A DNA stretch of 64,000 nt, taken from assembly GCA_963735025.1 (NCBI GenBank), contig CAVTJG010000023.1:9214-73213 (forward strand). Reading direction: 5' to 3'. The position numbers and the translations under genes were made by a program. Below are positions 7,550-16,648 of this stretch, in pieces (positions within the stretch are counted from its first letter, which is position 1; every line of letters begins with the position of its first letter). Below the pieces are notes generated by a model. The model saw only the letters and a program-made list of their open reading frames with translations. It was not told the DNA's origin and searched no databases. The stretch is from JAABRB01 sp963735025 (GTDB taxonomy: Bacteria > Pseudomonadota > Gammaproteobacteria > Burkholderiales > SG8-39).

Positions 7550-9028
7550 GTGAATCACACCACCGCGCTTGCGGGAAACGAGCGGGGCCCGGGCCGTCGC
7601 CACGGTGTGGCTCCGCGCCTCGCGTTCGTACTTGCCGTGCTCCTGCTTTCCGCCGTCCGGCTGGCTGCTGCCACTGATCCTGCGCTCGAGCAACAAATCG
7701 CGGTCCTCGAGGCGCGCGTGCAGCAGCAACTCGCGCTCGCAAAAAATCGCCCGCGCAAGAAGTTCATCGGGGGAGGTGCCCAAGAAGGGCCCTATGCCGA
7801 CTACGTGAGAAAGGCGCTCGCAATCGTCGCGCGCGCCCCCGGGCTGGCCGCGGCAGGAAATCGTCGCGCGATGGTGTCGCTCGCCATTACCGCCGACGGC
7901 ATGCTGCAGTCCGTCGAGCTCGAACGCACTACGGGCAGTGCTGCGCTCGATCTTGCGCTGCGCGAGTCCGTGCGCAGCGCCGCGCAATTTCCGCCCTTTC
8001 CGCAGGCGGTGCGCGAGCGCGCTGACGTGCTGGTGGTCACCCTGCAGATTCCAGATCCTGTTGACCCGATCATCTCCGGCCATGAAGCAAGCGCTCAGGC
8101 GGGCGCGAATCCATGCGAGCTGCCTTTTTCAGAGATGATCGATTTGCGAGCTGCAAGTGTGAGCGTTGCCGGCAGTCCGGCAGCCGCTCCTCGCGTTTCA
8201 CGTTTCCAACATTTCCAGTTAGGCGATGCGCAAAACACTGCGCCGGGGATTTCCCCCGAGGATGACCGGCGATACAACTATCGGAGCCGATACCTGGTCG
8301 CGGACCTCGACACCCGCGGCTCCGGAGGACAGTGCAAAGGCCTCGAGGAAAGATATCCGCTCATCGATCCCGCTCACCCGGATTTCGAAAGCTTCCCCGA
8401 GCTTCAGGACCCCGAGACACGCGAACATTTCATTCGCGACGTTCAGGGAGTCGCGCCGCGACACGGCTACTTCGCTGCGCCGACGGCCAAGAAGCCGGTG
8501 GTAAGAATGGGAGGCACCCCCTATTGCATCGGCCAAACCGTCTCGCTCTGCGAGATCAGACGGGGACAACCGGTCGAGATTGCCAGGCTCGGCACCTCGA
8601 GCCTGCTGAGCAACTCGGGACCCGATCGTCACTTCTATGTGCCGATGAACACGATCGTCGTGAAAAGCTGGATGGAGAACCGCAAGTACACGTCTGCCGA
8701 TGCGCGCCGCGATGCCGCTCTTGGCGGGATCTCCGAGTGGCAACGTTCCGGGGTTCTCCTGTCCCGTTACCAACCCGAGGACATCGCCTGGGTGATGCCC
8801 AACTTCATGCAGTGGCTACCGGCGGCGGGATTTGGGCATGACAACACGGTCAAGGGACTCCACGAGCTGAGCAGGGGCGAGACCCGGATCAACAATCTCG
8901 GGTCCCCGGTCAGCCACGGTTGTTTGCGACTCACGCGCTACGGCGCAGTGCTCGCCCGTTGGTGGACGCCGCGGGGAGCGAAGCTATTCATCCACTACAC
9001 GACCGCCGGGTATCGCGAAAGACCTTGA
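7550..9028 (+). CDS. TonB-C-terminal domain fused to an L,D-transpeptidase (YkuD) domain
   Basis: A 492-residue exported protein starting at GTG after GGGGAGGGGG. A signal or anchor segment (about 23–42) leads into a short helical region. Residues about 80–170 read as a TonB/TolA C-terminal fold (RRAMVSLAITADGMLQSVELERTTGS … FPPFP … VVTLQIPDP). A long middle part, with Cys residues in GTPYCIGQTVSLCEI, follows. The C-terminal YkuD domain (about 400–485) has the catalytic pattern: His438 in GLHELS and SHGCLR with Cys458. L,D-transpeptidases make 3→3 peptidoglycan cross-links or attach proteins to peptidoglycan. The TonB-like module may contact periplasmic or outer-membrane partners. Both domains lie in one uninterrupted frame. 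The fusion is unusual to me. Its ending base abuts the stop of the RIO kinase gene on the other strand. Confidence 0.82.
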   Translation: MNHTTALAGNERGPGRRHGVAPRLAFVLAVLLLSAVRLAAATDPALEQQIAVLEARVQQQLALAKNRPRKKFIGGGAQEGPYADYVRKALAIVARAPGLAAAGNRRAMVSLAITADGMLQSVELERTTGSAALDLALRESVRSAAQFPPFPQAVRERADVLVVTLQIPDPVDPIISGHEASAQAGANPCELPFSEMIDLRAASVSVAGSPAAAPRVSRFQHFQLGDAQNTAPGISPEDDRRYNYRSRYLVADLDTRGSGGQCKGLEERYPLIDPAHPDFESFPELQDPETREHFIRDVQGVAPRHGYFAAPTAKKPVVRMGGTPYCIGQTVSLCEIRRGQPVEIARLGTSSLLSNSGPDRHFYVPMNTIVVKSWMENRKYTSADARRDAALGGISEWQRSGVLLSRYQPEDIAWVMPNFMQWLPAAGFGHDNTVKGLHELSRGETRINNLGSPVSHGCLRLTRYGAVLARWWTPRGAKLFIHYTTAGYRERP

Positions 9029-9880
9029 TTACGCCTGCTCTGCAAGCCTGGACGCCGCCTCTTCCCGTGCTTCCTTGCGGGCGAGCGCGAGCTCGCGCAG
9101 GACAGCTTCCGGGTCGGCGCGGCGCTCGTCTACGGCGACACGCCCGCTAAGTTTGGCCCCTGGGACCAGTGATCCAGCCTGATACAGCGCCCAGATCTCC
9201 TTGCCGTATTCGCTGACAAGAAGTTCCGGCGCGAATCGGCCAAAGTACGCCGCGAGATTTCCCACGTCGCGTTCGAGCATCGCCGCGGCGTCGCTGTTTC
9301 CGGCCGCATCCACGGCCTGCGGCAAATCGATGATAACCGGTCCGTCCGCGCCGACGAGAATATTGTATTCCGACAGATCGCCGTGAATCACCCCGGCGCA
9401 CAGCATCAGCACGACCTGGTCGAGCAGCATCGCGTGGTTCTCGAGAGCCGTCGCCGCACTCATTTCGATGTCGCTCAACCGCGGCGCCGCGTTGCCGTCG
9501 GCATCGGTGACGAGTTCCATCAGCAGCACGCCTTCGAAGCAGACGTGCGGCTGCGGCACACGCACGCCGGCGGTGGCCAGGCGATACAGGGCATCCACCT
9601 CGGCGTTCTGCCACGCCGCTTCCTGAACCTTGCGTCCGTAGCGCGTGCCTCGGCCGCGTGCGCGCGCGTCGCGACTGTTCTTCGTCTTGCGGCCTTCCTG
9701 GTACGCCGTGCTCTGGCGGAAGTTGCGCTGCTGGGCGTCCTTGTATACCTTCGCGCAACGGACCTCGTTTCCGCAGCGGACCACATATACCGTGGCTTCC
9801 TTGCCGCTCATCAATTGGCGCATGACCTCGTCGACGAGGCCTTCTTCAACCAGCGGCTGTATTCTCTTCGGGATTTTCAT
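9029..9880 (-). CDS. RIO-type atypical serine kinase
   Basis: A 283-residue RIO-family protein. It has an N-terminal GKEATVYVV phosphate-loop region, the ATP-binding Lys44 in CAKVYKD, the catalytic HGDLSEYN motif (Asp169) and the metal-binding IDLPQA (Asp186). A long flexible basic loop (about 60–90) sits between the first strands, as in RIO1 proteins. RIO kinases act in ribosome maturation in eukaryotes and archaea. Bacterial members are widespread but uncharacterised, so the substrate is unknown. The C-terminal tail is a charged Arg/Glu/Ala helix. The gene is monocistronic, faces the L,D-transpeptidase gene tail to tail with no spacer, and lies head to head with the ABC transporter. Confidence 0.9.
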   Translation of the reverse strand: MKIPKRIQPLVEEGLVDEVMRQLMSGKEATVYVVRCGNEVRCAKVYKDAQQRNFRQSTAYQEGRKTKNSRDARARGRGTRYGRKVQEAAWQNAEVDALYRLATAGVRVPQPHVCFEGVLLMELVTDADGNAAPRLSDIEMSAATALENHAMLLDQVVLMLCAGVIHGDLSEYNILVGADGPVIIDLPQAVDAAGNSDAAAMLERDVGNLAAYFGRFAPELLVSEYGKEIWALYQAGSLVPGAKLSGRVAVDERRADPEAVLRELALARKEAREEAASRLAEQA

Positions 9881-9957
9881 GGCACCCAGTGTACCAAGTA
9901 TGCGAGGTGCGCCGGGCGAAAGAATTGTCCCATCGTCGGCTGCGGTAAGCTTCCCCC

Positions 9958-10635
9958 ATGCTCAAGATCCGCGCACTCGCAAAGCAGCACGGCGGACCAC
10001 GACCACGCACCGTCTTCGCGGGCATCGATTTCGATCTCGCCGCGGGCGAATACGTTGCGGTGATGGGTGAGTCCGGTATCGGCAAGTCGACGCTGCTGAA
10101 TCTCATCGCCGGTCTCGACGCGCCGGACGCCGGCTCGATCGCGCTCGATGAAGTGGAACTCGTAGGGCTGGACGACGATGCGCTGACGCTTCTGCGGCGG
10201 GAGAAGATGGGATTCGTCTTTCAGGCATTTCACGTCCTGCCCTATCTTTCGGTGGCGCAGAACGTCGCGGTGCCGTTGATGCTTCTCGGTCGCGATGCGG
10301 TACAGGCCGAAGCGCGCGTGGCGACGATGCTCGCCGCGGTGGGACTCGGCGAACGCGCGGCCAGCCTGCCCCGCGAGCTATCGGGCGGCGAGCTCCAGCG
10401 TGTAGCGATTGCGCGTGCGCTCGTGCATGAGCCGCGGCTCGTGCTCGCCGACGAGCCGACCGGCAATCTCGATCCCGAAAGCGCGACCCAGGTGCTCACG
10501 CTCCTGCGCGACGCCGTCAAAACGGGCGGTGCGGCCGGCATTCTCGTCACGCACTCACGCGCTGCTGCCCGGACTGCGGATCAGATCTTCACCATGACAG
10601 GCACAGGATTGCGGACTGGCGAAATCGGTGCCTGA
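9958..10635 (+). CDS. ABC transporter ATP-binding protein (LolD/MacB-like)
   Basis: A 225-residue nucleotide-binding subunit. It has Walker A GESGIGKST (about 37–45), Q-loop QAFH, signature LSGGELQRVAIARAL, Walker B LVLADEPTGNLD and the H-loop THSR. It belongs to the LolD/YbbA/MacB group that drives FtsX-type permeases and does not itself transport classical solutes. It ends three bases before the 845-residue permease, so the two form a unit. In related genomes this pair is followed by a secreted AttH/CrtC-like protein; here that gene lies 5 kb on, beyond the liv operon. Possible roles are lipid or lipoprotein release or mechanotransmission across the envelope (inference). Confidence 0.93.
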   Translation: MLKIRALAKQHGGPRPRTVFAGIDFDLAAGEYVAVMGESGIGKSTLLNLIAGLDAPDAGSIALDEVELVGLDDDALTLLRREKMGFVFQAFHVLPYLSVAQNVAVPLMLLGRDAVQAEARVATMLAAVGLGERAASLPRELSGGELQRVAIARALVHEPRLVLADEPTGNLDPESATQVLTLLRDAVKTGGAAGILVTHSRAAARTADQIFTMTGTGLRTGEIGA

Positions 10636-10638
10636 CGG

Positions 10639-13176
10639 ATGCGAGTAATGAAGGCGGAGAATCGACGATTCGCACGGGTCTCGACATTGCGTGCGATCGC
10701 GGGCGCGTGGCTCGAGCACAAGGGCCGGGTGGCCATGTCGATGATCGCCATCGCGCTCGGCGTCGCGCTGGGCTACGCGGTACATCTCATCAATCAGGTC
10801 GCCGTGAGCGAATTCTCGCAGGCGGTGCAGACGCTCTCGGGTGAGGCAGACCTGGTGATTCGCGGACCACAGGCCGGATTCGACGAACAACTCTTCGCGC
10901 GTATTGCCGCTGATCCGCGGGTCGCGGTGGCGAGCCCCGTCGTGGATGTGGATGCGCGCGTGGTCGGGCGCGACGAGCCGCTCAAGATCATCGGCATCGA
11001 CGCGTTCCGCGCCGGGCTCATCCAGCCGGGACTGCTTGGCGAAGGAGGGGAGCCGCTCGATTGGCTGCGTGACGATGCCATCTTTCTGAACGCGCGCGCG
11101 ACCGACTGGCTGCACGCGGCATCGGGCGACACGGTTGCGGTGCAGGTCGGACTGAGCCCGGTCGATTTGCGTGTCGCAGGGTCCGTGCGTGCAGAGGGCT
11201 ATCGAATGCCGCTGGCAGTCATGGACATCGCCAGTGCGCAGTGGCGGCTCGAGCGGCTCGGGCGCCTCACGCGGATCGATATCCGCCTGCGACCGGGGGC
11301 AACTGTCGAGGACTTCCGTCGGCGCGTGAGCGGCACGCTGCCCCCCGGGGTCGTGATCGAACGTCCCAGCGCGGCCGTCGAGTCCGGAACGCGACTCTCG
11401 CGATCGTACCGCGTGAATCTGAACGTGCTTGCTCTGGTGGCGCTGTTCACGGGCGGACTCCTGGTCTTTTCGGCGCAGGCGCTCGCAGTGGTTCGCAGAC
11501 GTCCTTACATCGCGCTGCTGAGAGTTCTGGGACTCAAGCGATCGGCCGTGCTGCGCGGACTCCTGATCGAGGCGGGCGTCATCGGTGCCGCCGGGGCGAG
11601 TATCGGACTGCTGCTCGGCTATGGGCTCGCCCAACTCGTGCTTCGCGTGATCGGGCCGGATCTCGGCTCGGGATTCTTCCGGGGACTGGGAGCGCGCGTG
11701 GCAGTGGAACCGGAGGCGGCCGGCGTGTTTCTCCTGCTCGGTATCGCAGTCTCCGTGCTGGGGAGTATCGCTGCGGCGCGTGAGGCAGCGCGGGCGGACC
11801 CTGCAAGCGCGCTGCACGCCGGGGACGAGCAGCGCGCGTTCGCACGTCTGGAGCGCATCGCGCCGGGCGCTGCACTCGCAGTCGCCGGGACGCTCGCGGC
11901 GTTCGCGCCACCTGTGGGGGAGCTGCCGATCTTCGGGTACGCGGCGATCGGCCTCATGCTGATCGGGATCATTCTGCTGATGCCGCGTATCGCACGGGTC
12001 GTCTTTCGCGCACTGCCGATTCCACGTGTGCCCGCCATTGCACTCGCGTTACTGCAACTACGCGGCGCCCCGGGACAGGCGACCGTGAGCCTGGCATCGA
12101 TCGTCGCAAGCGTCAGCTTGCTCGTCGCGATGGCGATCATGGTGGGCTCGTTCCGCGTGTCGCTGGACGCGTGGCTGGGCAGGGTTCTACCTGCGGACCT
12201 GTACGTTCGGGCGGGCGCGCTGAGCGATACCGGCTATCTCTCGTCCGAGGCTCAGCGCGTCCTGGCGGGACTGCCTGGCGTGATCCGCGCCGATTTCGTG
12301 CGCCGCGAGGACATACTGCTGGACCCGGCGCGGCCGCGCGTAGCTCTTCTCGCACGCACGCTCGATGGTTCGGACCCGACTCGCGGATTACCCCTGGTTG
12401 GCAAGCCGGTCGTGGCGGAGTCCGGCGACCCGCCCGACCTGTGGGCGAGCGAGATCGTTGCCGACCTGTACGGATTCGCGCCCGGCCGTATCGTGGAGAT
12501 TCCGCTCGCGGGACGCAGTACACGCTTTCGCATCGCGGGAATCTGGCGCGACTATGTGCGCCAGCAGGGCGCGCTGGTCATCGATCGCGACCTCTATATC
12601 CGGTTGACCGGCGATCGCAAGGCGAACGACGGTGGACTGTTTCTCGCGGCAGGGGTCGCGCGGGAGTCGGTGGCCCGGCTCATCGCACAGCGCGTTCCCG
12701 GCGGTGAGCAACTCGAGATCGCGCTCCCTGTCGAGATCAGAAGTCGGTCCCTGCGGGCATTCGATCGCACCTTCGCGGTCACCTACGCGCTCGAGGCAGT
12801 GGCACTCGTGATCGGCCTGATGGGGCTCTCGGCAAGTTTTGGCAGCCTGGTGCTCACGCGCCGGCGCGAGTTCGGCATGCTGAGACATGTCGGCGTGACG
12901 CGCCGCCAGATCGGCGTCATGCTTGCGACGGAAGGCACGGTGGTGAGCGCACTTGGGTTGGTGGTCGGCGCGGCGTTGGGCTGGTTGATCAGCCTGGTGC
13001 TCATCCACGTCGTCAACCGCCAGTCCTTCCACTGGGGCATGGATCTGCATGTGCCATGGCTTCCGCTAGTGATCTTCACAGCGGTAATGCTCGTGCTTGC
13101 CAGCGTCACGGCCGTGGCAAGTGGACGCCAGGCGATGAGTGGTGCGGTGGTAAGCGCGGTGAAAGAGGACTGGTAG
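10639..13176 (+). CDS. Large FtsX-family ABC permease
   Basis: An 845-residue inner-membrane permease. A first transmembrane helix (about 30–50) is followed by a large periplasmic domain and two FtsX repeats, one at about 265–385 and one at about 715–835, each with three or more membrane segments. Additional helices around 410–450 and 490 give the eight-to-ten-helix topology of double-FtsX (YbbP-like) permeases. The permease repeats carry cytoplasmic coupling motifs (LLRVLGLKRSAVLRG and MLRHVGVTRRQIGVM) that contact the ATPase. It starts four bases after the ATPase stop. The substrate is unknown; family knowledge points to lipids, lipoproteins or signal coupling rather than small nutrients. 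The gene ends six bases before the convergent livF stop. Confidence 0.92.
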   Translation: MRVMKAENRRFARVSTLRAIAGAWLEHKGRVAMSMIAIALGVALGYAVHLINQVAVSEFSQAVQTLSGEADLVIRGPQAGFDEQLFARIAADPRVAVASPVVDVDARVVGRDEPLKIIGIDAFRAGLIQPGLLGEGGEPLDWLRDDAIFLNARATDWLHAASGDTVAVQVGLSPVDLRVAGSVRAEGYRMPLAVMDIASAQWRLERLGRLTRIDIRLRPGATVEDFRRRVSGTLPPGVVIERPSAAVESGTRLSRSYRVNLNVLALVALFTGGLLVFSAQALAVVRRRPYIALLRVLGLKRSAVLRGLLIEAGVIGAAGASIGLLLGYGLAQLVLRVIGPDLGSGFFRGLGARVAVEPEAAGVFLLLGIAVSVLGSIAAAREAARADPASALHAGDEQRAFARLERIAPGAALAVAGTLAAFAPPVGELPIFGYAAIGLMLIGIILLMPRIARVVFRALPIPRVPAIALALLQLRGAPGQATVSLASIVASVSLLVAMAIMVGSFRVSLDAWLGRVLPADLYVRAGALSDTGYLSSEAQRVLAGLPGVIRADFVRREDILLDPARPRVALLARTLDGSDPTRGLPLVGKPVVAESGDPPDLWASEIVADLYGFAPGRIVEIPLAGRSTRFRIAGIWRDYVRQQGALVIDRDLYIRLTGDRKANDGGLFLAAGVARESVARLIAQRVPGGEQLEIALPVEIRSRSLRAFDRTFAVTYALEAVALVIGLMGLSASFGSLVLTRRREFGMLRHVGVTRRQIGVMLATEGTVVSALGLVVGAALGWLISLVLIHVVNRQSFHWGMDLHVPWLPLVIFTAVMLVLASVTAVASGRQAMSGAVVSAVKEDW

Positions 13177-13182
13177 TCCCCG

Positions 13183-13884
13183 TCAGACACCGAGGTAGCG
13201 GTGCTGGAGGTCTTCGTTCAGGGCGAGCTCGGCCGACGTGCCGCTCCACACCACGCGGCCTTTCTCGAGGATGAAGTTCGCGTCGGCAATGCGCGTTAGT
13301 GCCTTGATGTCCTTGTCGATCACCAGGATGGCGAGGCCGCCGGTCTTCAACTCCGAAATGGATTGATAGATCTCCTGCCGGATTCTGGGCGCGAGGCCTT
13401 CGGTCGCCTCGTCCAGGATGAGCAAACGCGGATTCGTCATCAGTGCGCGACCGATCGCGAGCATCTGCTGCTCGCCGCCGGACAGCTGATTGCCATAGTT
13501 GCGGCGGCGCTCGGCGAGCTGCGGAAAGAATCCGAAAACGCGCTCCAATGTCCAGGGATCGGAGCGTCCGGTGCGGTTCGCTGCCGTCGCGACGAGGTTT
13601 TCCTGGACGGTGAGGTTCGGAAACACCTGTCGGCCCTCCGGCACGAGACCGAGACCGCTTTGGGCGACCCGGTAGGAGGGCAGTCCTCCCAGCGGCTTGC
13701 CGTCGAAAGTGATGGTGCCGGACTTCGACCGGACGATTCCCATGATCGAGCGGATGGTCGTGGTCTTGCCCATCCCGTTCCGGCCGAGCAGCGTCACGAC
13801 CTGGCCCTCGTCGACGCGGAAGGACACGCCGAAGAGCACCTGACTCACGCCGTAGGCGGTCTCGAGACCTTCGACGACCAGCAT
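13183..13884 (-). CDS. livF: Branched-chain amino-acid-type ABC transporter ATPase LivF
   Basis: A 233-residue ATPase. It has Walker A GRNGMGKTT (about 36–44), the LivF-specific Q-loop region LGLVPEGRQVFPNLTV, signature LSGGEQQMLAIGRAL, Walker B LLILDEATEGLAP and a short C-terminal end (LQHRYLGV). It is the last gene of livH–livM–livG–livF, and its ATG shares one base with the livG stop (TGATG). It energises uptake of a branched-chain or aromatic amino acid, amide or related compound bound by the periplasmic protein encoded at 16649–17824. The exact ligand cannot be decided from the sequence. Confidence 0.93.
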   Translation of the reverse strand: MLVVEGLETAYGVSQVLFGVSFRVDEGQVVTLLGRNGMGKTTTIRSIMGIVRSKSGTITFDGKPLGGLPSYRVAQSGLGLVPEGRQVFPNLTVQENLVATAANRTGRSDPWTLERVFGFFPQLAERRRNYGNQLSGGEQQMLAIGRALMTNPRLLILDEATEGLAPRIRQEIYQSISELKTGGLAILVIDKDIKALTRIADANFILEKGRVVWSGTSAELALNEDLQHRYLGV

Positions 13885-14639
13885 CAGGCCTCCTCGTCCT
13901 CGCCGAGATACGCGCGACGCACTTCCGGATTGACGCGTATCTCCTCGGGTGTCCCGGAGGCGATGACCTGTCCGTAGACGAGCACCGAAATGCGATCAGC
14001 CAGTGTGAAGACGGCATCCATGTCGTGCTCGACCAGGATGATCGTCTGGCGTCCCTTCAGCGTCGCCAGGAATTCGACCATGCGCTGGGACTCGTCGGCA
14101 CCCATGCCCGCGACCGGTTCGTCGAGGAGCAGCAGGCGCGGTCGCGTCGCGAGCACCATTGCGATCTCGAGCTGGCGCTGCTCGCCATGCGAGAGGTTGG
14201 CGGCAAGCACGCCGGCGCGCGCGCCGAGTCCCAGATCATTCATGATCGCCCGTGCCGGCTCGCGCAGCGCGGCCTCGCTGCTTGCCGGACGCCAGAACCG
14301 GAAGCTGTGACCGGCGTGCGCCTGCACGGCGAGCGCGACGTTTTCGAGCGCCGTGAATTCGCGGTAGATGCTGGTGATCTGGAACGAGCGTGCGAGTCCT
14401 CTGCGCGCGCGCGCGGCCGCGCCCAGTCCGGTGACGTCCTGGCCGGCGAAGCGTATTTCGCCGGAGTCGGGCCGGATGTTGCCAGCGAGCTGGCCGATGA
14501 GCGTGGTCTTGCCGGCGCCGTTCGGTCCGATGATCGCGTGCGTCTCCCCGGCGCGGATGTCGAGGTGAACATTGTCGGTCGCGCGCAATGCGCCGAATGT
14601 CTTGACCAGGCTGCGTACCTCGAGCAGGACGTCGATCAT
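13884..14639 (-). CDS. livG: Branched-chain amino-acid-type ABC transporter ATPase LivG
   Basis: A 251-residue ATPase. It has Walker A GPNGAGKTT (about 38–46), the LivG-type insert ARARRGLARSFQITSIYREFT, signature LSHGEQRQLEIAMVLA, Walker B LLLLDEPVAGMG and H-loop VEHDMDAVF. The C-terminal IRVNPEVRRAYLGEDEEA is diagnostic for LivG rather than LivF. It partners LivF below the LivH/LivM permease dimer. Its start is four bases after the livM stop, and its stop overlaps livF, as expected for a tightly coupled operon. Confidence 0.93.
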   Translation of the reverse strand: MIDVLLEVRSLVKTFGALRATDNVHLDIRAGETHAIIGPNGAGKTTLIGQLAGNIRPDSGEIRFAGQDVTGLGAAARARRGLARSFQITSIYREFTALENVALAVQAHAGHSFRFWRPASSEAALREPARAIMNDLGLGARAGVLAANLSHGEQRQLEIAMVLATRPRLLLLDEPVAGMGADESQRMVEFLATLKGRQTIILVEHDMDAVFTLADRISVLVYGQVIASGTPEEIRVNPEVRRAYLGEDEEA

Positions 14640-14643
14640 TTCG

Positions 14644-15588
14644 TCACTTGTCCGATTTGGCGGCGGGGAGCAGTCCCACGAGTCCGCGCTTCGCGAACAC
14701 CACCACCAGCACCAGGAATATCCCCAGGTACAGTTGCCAGTGCTCGGTCCATGCTGAAAGCATGTCCTCCAGCAGGAGGAAAGCCACGGTGCCGAAAAGC
14801 GGACCGGCCGCGGTGCCGATTCCGCCCAGAATCACCATGAACATGATCTCGCCCGAGCGCGTCCAGTGCATGAAATCCGGGGTGAGGTAAGCAATGTGGT
14901 TCACCAGCAGCGCGCCCGCGACACCGCACATTGCGCCCGCGATCACGAAGGCAGCCAGCTTGTAAGGGTAGGGCGAGAAGCCGATCGCCCGGGTACGGAG
15001 CTCGTTCGATTTCGCCGCCCGGATGACCATTCCGAATCGGGAGTTCACGATGCGGTGAACGATGTACATGAACAGCATCAGGATGAAGAGCACCAGATAA
15101 TAGAACGTGGTGCCGTTGCTGAGATCGATCCAGTCGCCGAACTGGCTGCGCGTGGCGAGGCTCATGCCGTCATCGCCGCCGTACTCCTCGATCGAGATTC
15201 CGAGAAAGTAGAGCATCTGGGTGAAGGCCAGCGTGATCATGATGAAATAGATGCCGCTCGTCCGGATCGACACCGCGCCGATGGCAAGTGCCACGAGCGC
15301 CGAGGCGCCGATCGCGACGCCCCACTGGAGATAACCGTTGTCGATACCGTAATAGGCGAGGATGCCGACCGAGTAGGCGCCGACGCCGATGTAGGCGGCA
15401 TGCCCGAACGAGACCATGCCGCCATATCCCAGAATGAGATTCAGGCTGACCGCCGCCACTGCGAAGATCATGAACCGACGGAAAAGGTCGATGTAGAAGG
15501 GCTCGTCCAGCGCAATTGCGACCGGGGGCAACGCGGCGAGCAGCACGAGACCGATTACGAGCGCGGCGGTGCGATATCGCGAGACCAT
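14644..15588 (-). CDS. livM: Branched-chain amino-acid-type ABC permease LivM
   Basis: A 314-residue inner-membrane permease with about nine or ten hydrophobic segments. LivM hallmarks are present: the SLNLILGYGGMVSFGHAAYIG block near residue 45, the RTSGIYFIMITLAF strand, and the cytoplasmic coupling loop SRFGMVIRAAKSNELRTRAIG that contacts the ATPases. It forms the heterodimeric channel with LivH. It lies eight bases after livH and four before livG on the minus strand. Confidence 0.93.
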   Translation of the reverse strand: MVSRYRTAALVIGLVLLAALPPVAIALDEPFYIDLFRRFMIFAVAAVSLNLILGYGGMVSFGHAAYIGVGAYSVGILAYYGIDNGYLQWGVAIGASALVALAIGAVSIRTSGIYFIMITLAFTQMLYFLGISIEEYGGDDGMSLATRSQFGDWIDLSNGTTFYYLVLFILMLFMYIVHRIVNSRFGMVIRAAKSNELRTRAIGFSPYPYKLAAFVIAGAMCGVAGALLVNHIAYLTPDFMHWTRSGEIMFMVILGGIGTAAGPLFGTVAFLLLEDMLSAWTEHWQLYLGIFLVLVVVFAKRGLVGLLPAAKSDK

Positions 15589-15595
15589 CGGAGTA

Positions 15596-16516
15596 TTATC
15601 CGCGCGAAGGGAACAGACCTTCGGGACGCACGGCCAGAATGGCGGCCATCAGCACGTAGATCAGCATCGATGCGAGCGCCGGGCCTGCCGTCTCGGCTGC
15701 CTCCAGCGAAATCACCGCCGCCAGCATCGGCTTCAGGAATGCTCTGCCGAGCGTGTCGACCATGCCGACCAGGATCGCGCCGAAGAGCGCGCCGCGAATC
15801 GACCCGATCCCTCCGATGACGATCACCACGAAAACCTGGATGAGGATGAGTTCGCCCATCCCCGGTTGTGCCGTGTAGATCGGGCCGGCGAGCAGGCCTG
15901 CGAGTCCTGCGAGTGCCGCGCCGCAGCCGAACACGATCGTGTAGAGCAGCCGGATATTGATGCCCAGCGCGGCCACCATCGTGCGGTTCGACGCGCCGGC
16001 GCGGATCAGCATGCCGAGCCGCGTCTTGGTGACGACGTACCACAGCAGACCGGCCGTCGCAAAGCCGATGAAAATGATCAGCAGCCGGTAGGTCGAATAG
16101 GGCAGTCCCGGCAGCAGCTCGACATGCCCCTGAAGGTATGTGGGAAGACTCGTATAGAGCGCGGCCCGGCCCCAGATGAGTACGATCAGCTCGTTGAAGA
16201 AGAGGATCAGACCGAAAGTCGCCAGCACCTGATCGAGGTGATCACGCTCGTAGAGCGTGCGCAGCGCGACGAGCTCCACGAGCATTCCCACAACCAGCGT
16301 GCCGGCCAGTCCAAGCACGACGGAAAGCGGAAACGACCCGCTCCACTGGTACGCGGCGGTCGCCAGGTACGCGCCGACCATGTACAGCGATCCGTGCGCG
16401 AGGTTGACGAGGTTCATGATGCCGAACACGAGCGTCAGCCCGGCGGCCATCAGGAAGAGCATCACCCCGAACTGCAATCCGTTCAGGATCTGCTCGAGGA
16501 CGAGCAAGTAGTTCAT
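15596..16516 (-). CDS. livH: Branched-chain amino-acid-type ABC permease LivH
   Basis: A 306-residue permease with about eight membrane helices. LivH features are the start LEQILNGLQFGVMLFLMAAGLTLVFG, then MNLVNLAHGSLYMVGAYLA, and the EAA-like loop TRLGMLIRAGASNRTMVAALG. It pairs with LivM. It is the first gene after the binding-protein gene, separated from it by about 130 bases that contain an intrinsic terminator (16592–16625). That layout normally gives excess binding protein over permease by partial read-through. Confidence 0.93.
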   Translation of the reverse strand: MNYLLVLEQILNGLQFGVMLFLMAAGLTLVFGIMNLVNLAHGSLYMVGAYLATAAYQWSGSFPLSVVLGLAGTLVVGMLVELVALRTLYERDHLDQVLATFGLILFFNELIVLIWGRAALYTSLPTYLQGHVELLPGLPYSTYRLLIIFIGFATAGLLWYVVTKTRLGMLIRAGASNRTMVAALGINIRLLYTIVFGCGAALAGLAGLLAGPIYTAQPGMGELILIQVFVVIVIGGIGSIRGALFGAILVGMVDTLGRAFLKPMLAAVISLEAAETAGPALASMLIYVLMAAILAVRPEGLFPSRG

Positions 16517-16591
16517 GGCACGTTACTGGCGAGCGTCCCGGAAGAATCTCCGACCCCGGACGGTGCAACTATGCAGTAAGAATCACGCGGC

Positions 16592-16625
16592 AAAAAAAGG
16601 GCGCGGCAGTGCCACGCCCTTTTTT
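16592..16625 (-). terminator. Intrinsic terminator between the binding-protein gene and livH
   Basis: A 9-bp stem (GGGCGTGGC/GCCGCGCCC on the minus strand, loop ACT) is flanked by A7 on one side and T6 on the other. On the minus-strand transcript the single mismatch becomes a G·U pair, so the hairpin is complete and is followed by seven Us; on the plus strand it is a C·A mismatch. It should end most transcripts from the binding-protein gene. Confidence 0.75.
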
Positions 16626-16648
16626 CCAGCGCTCCGCGCGGAGCGCCA

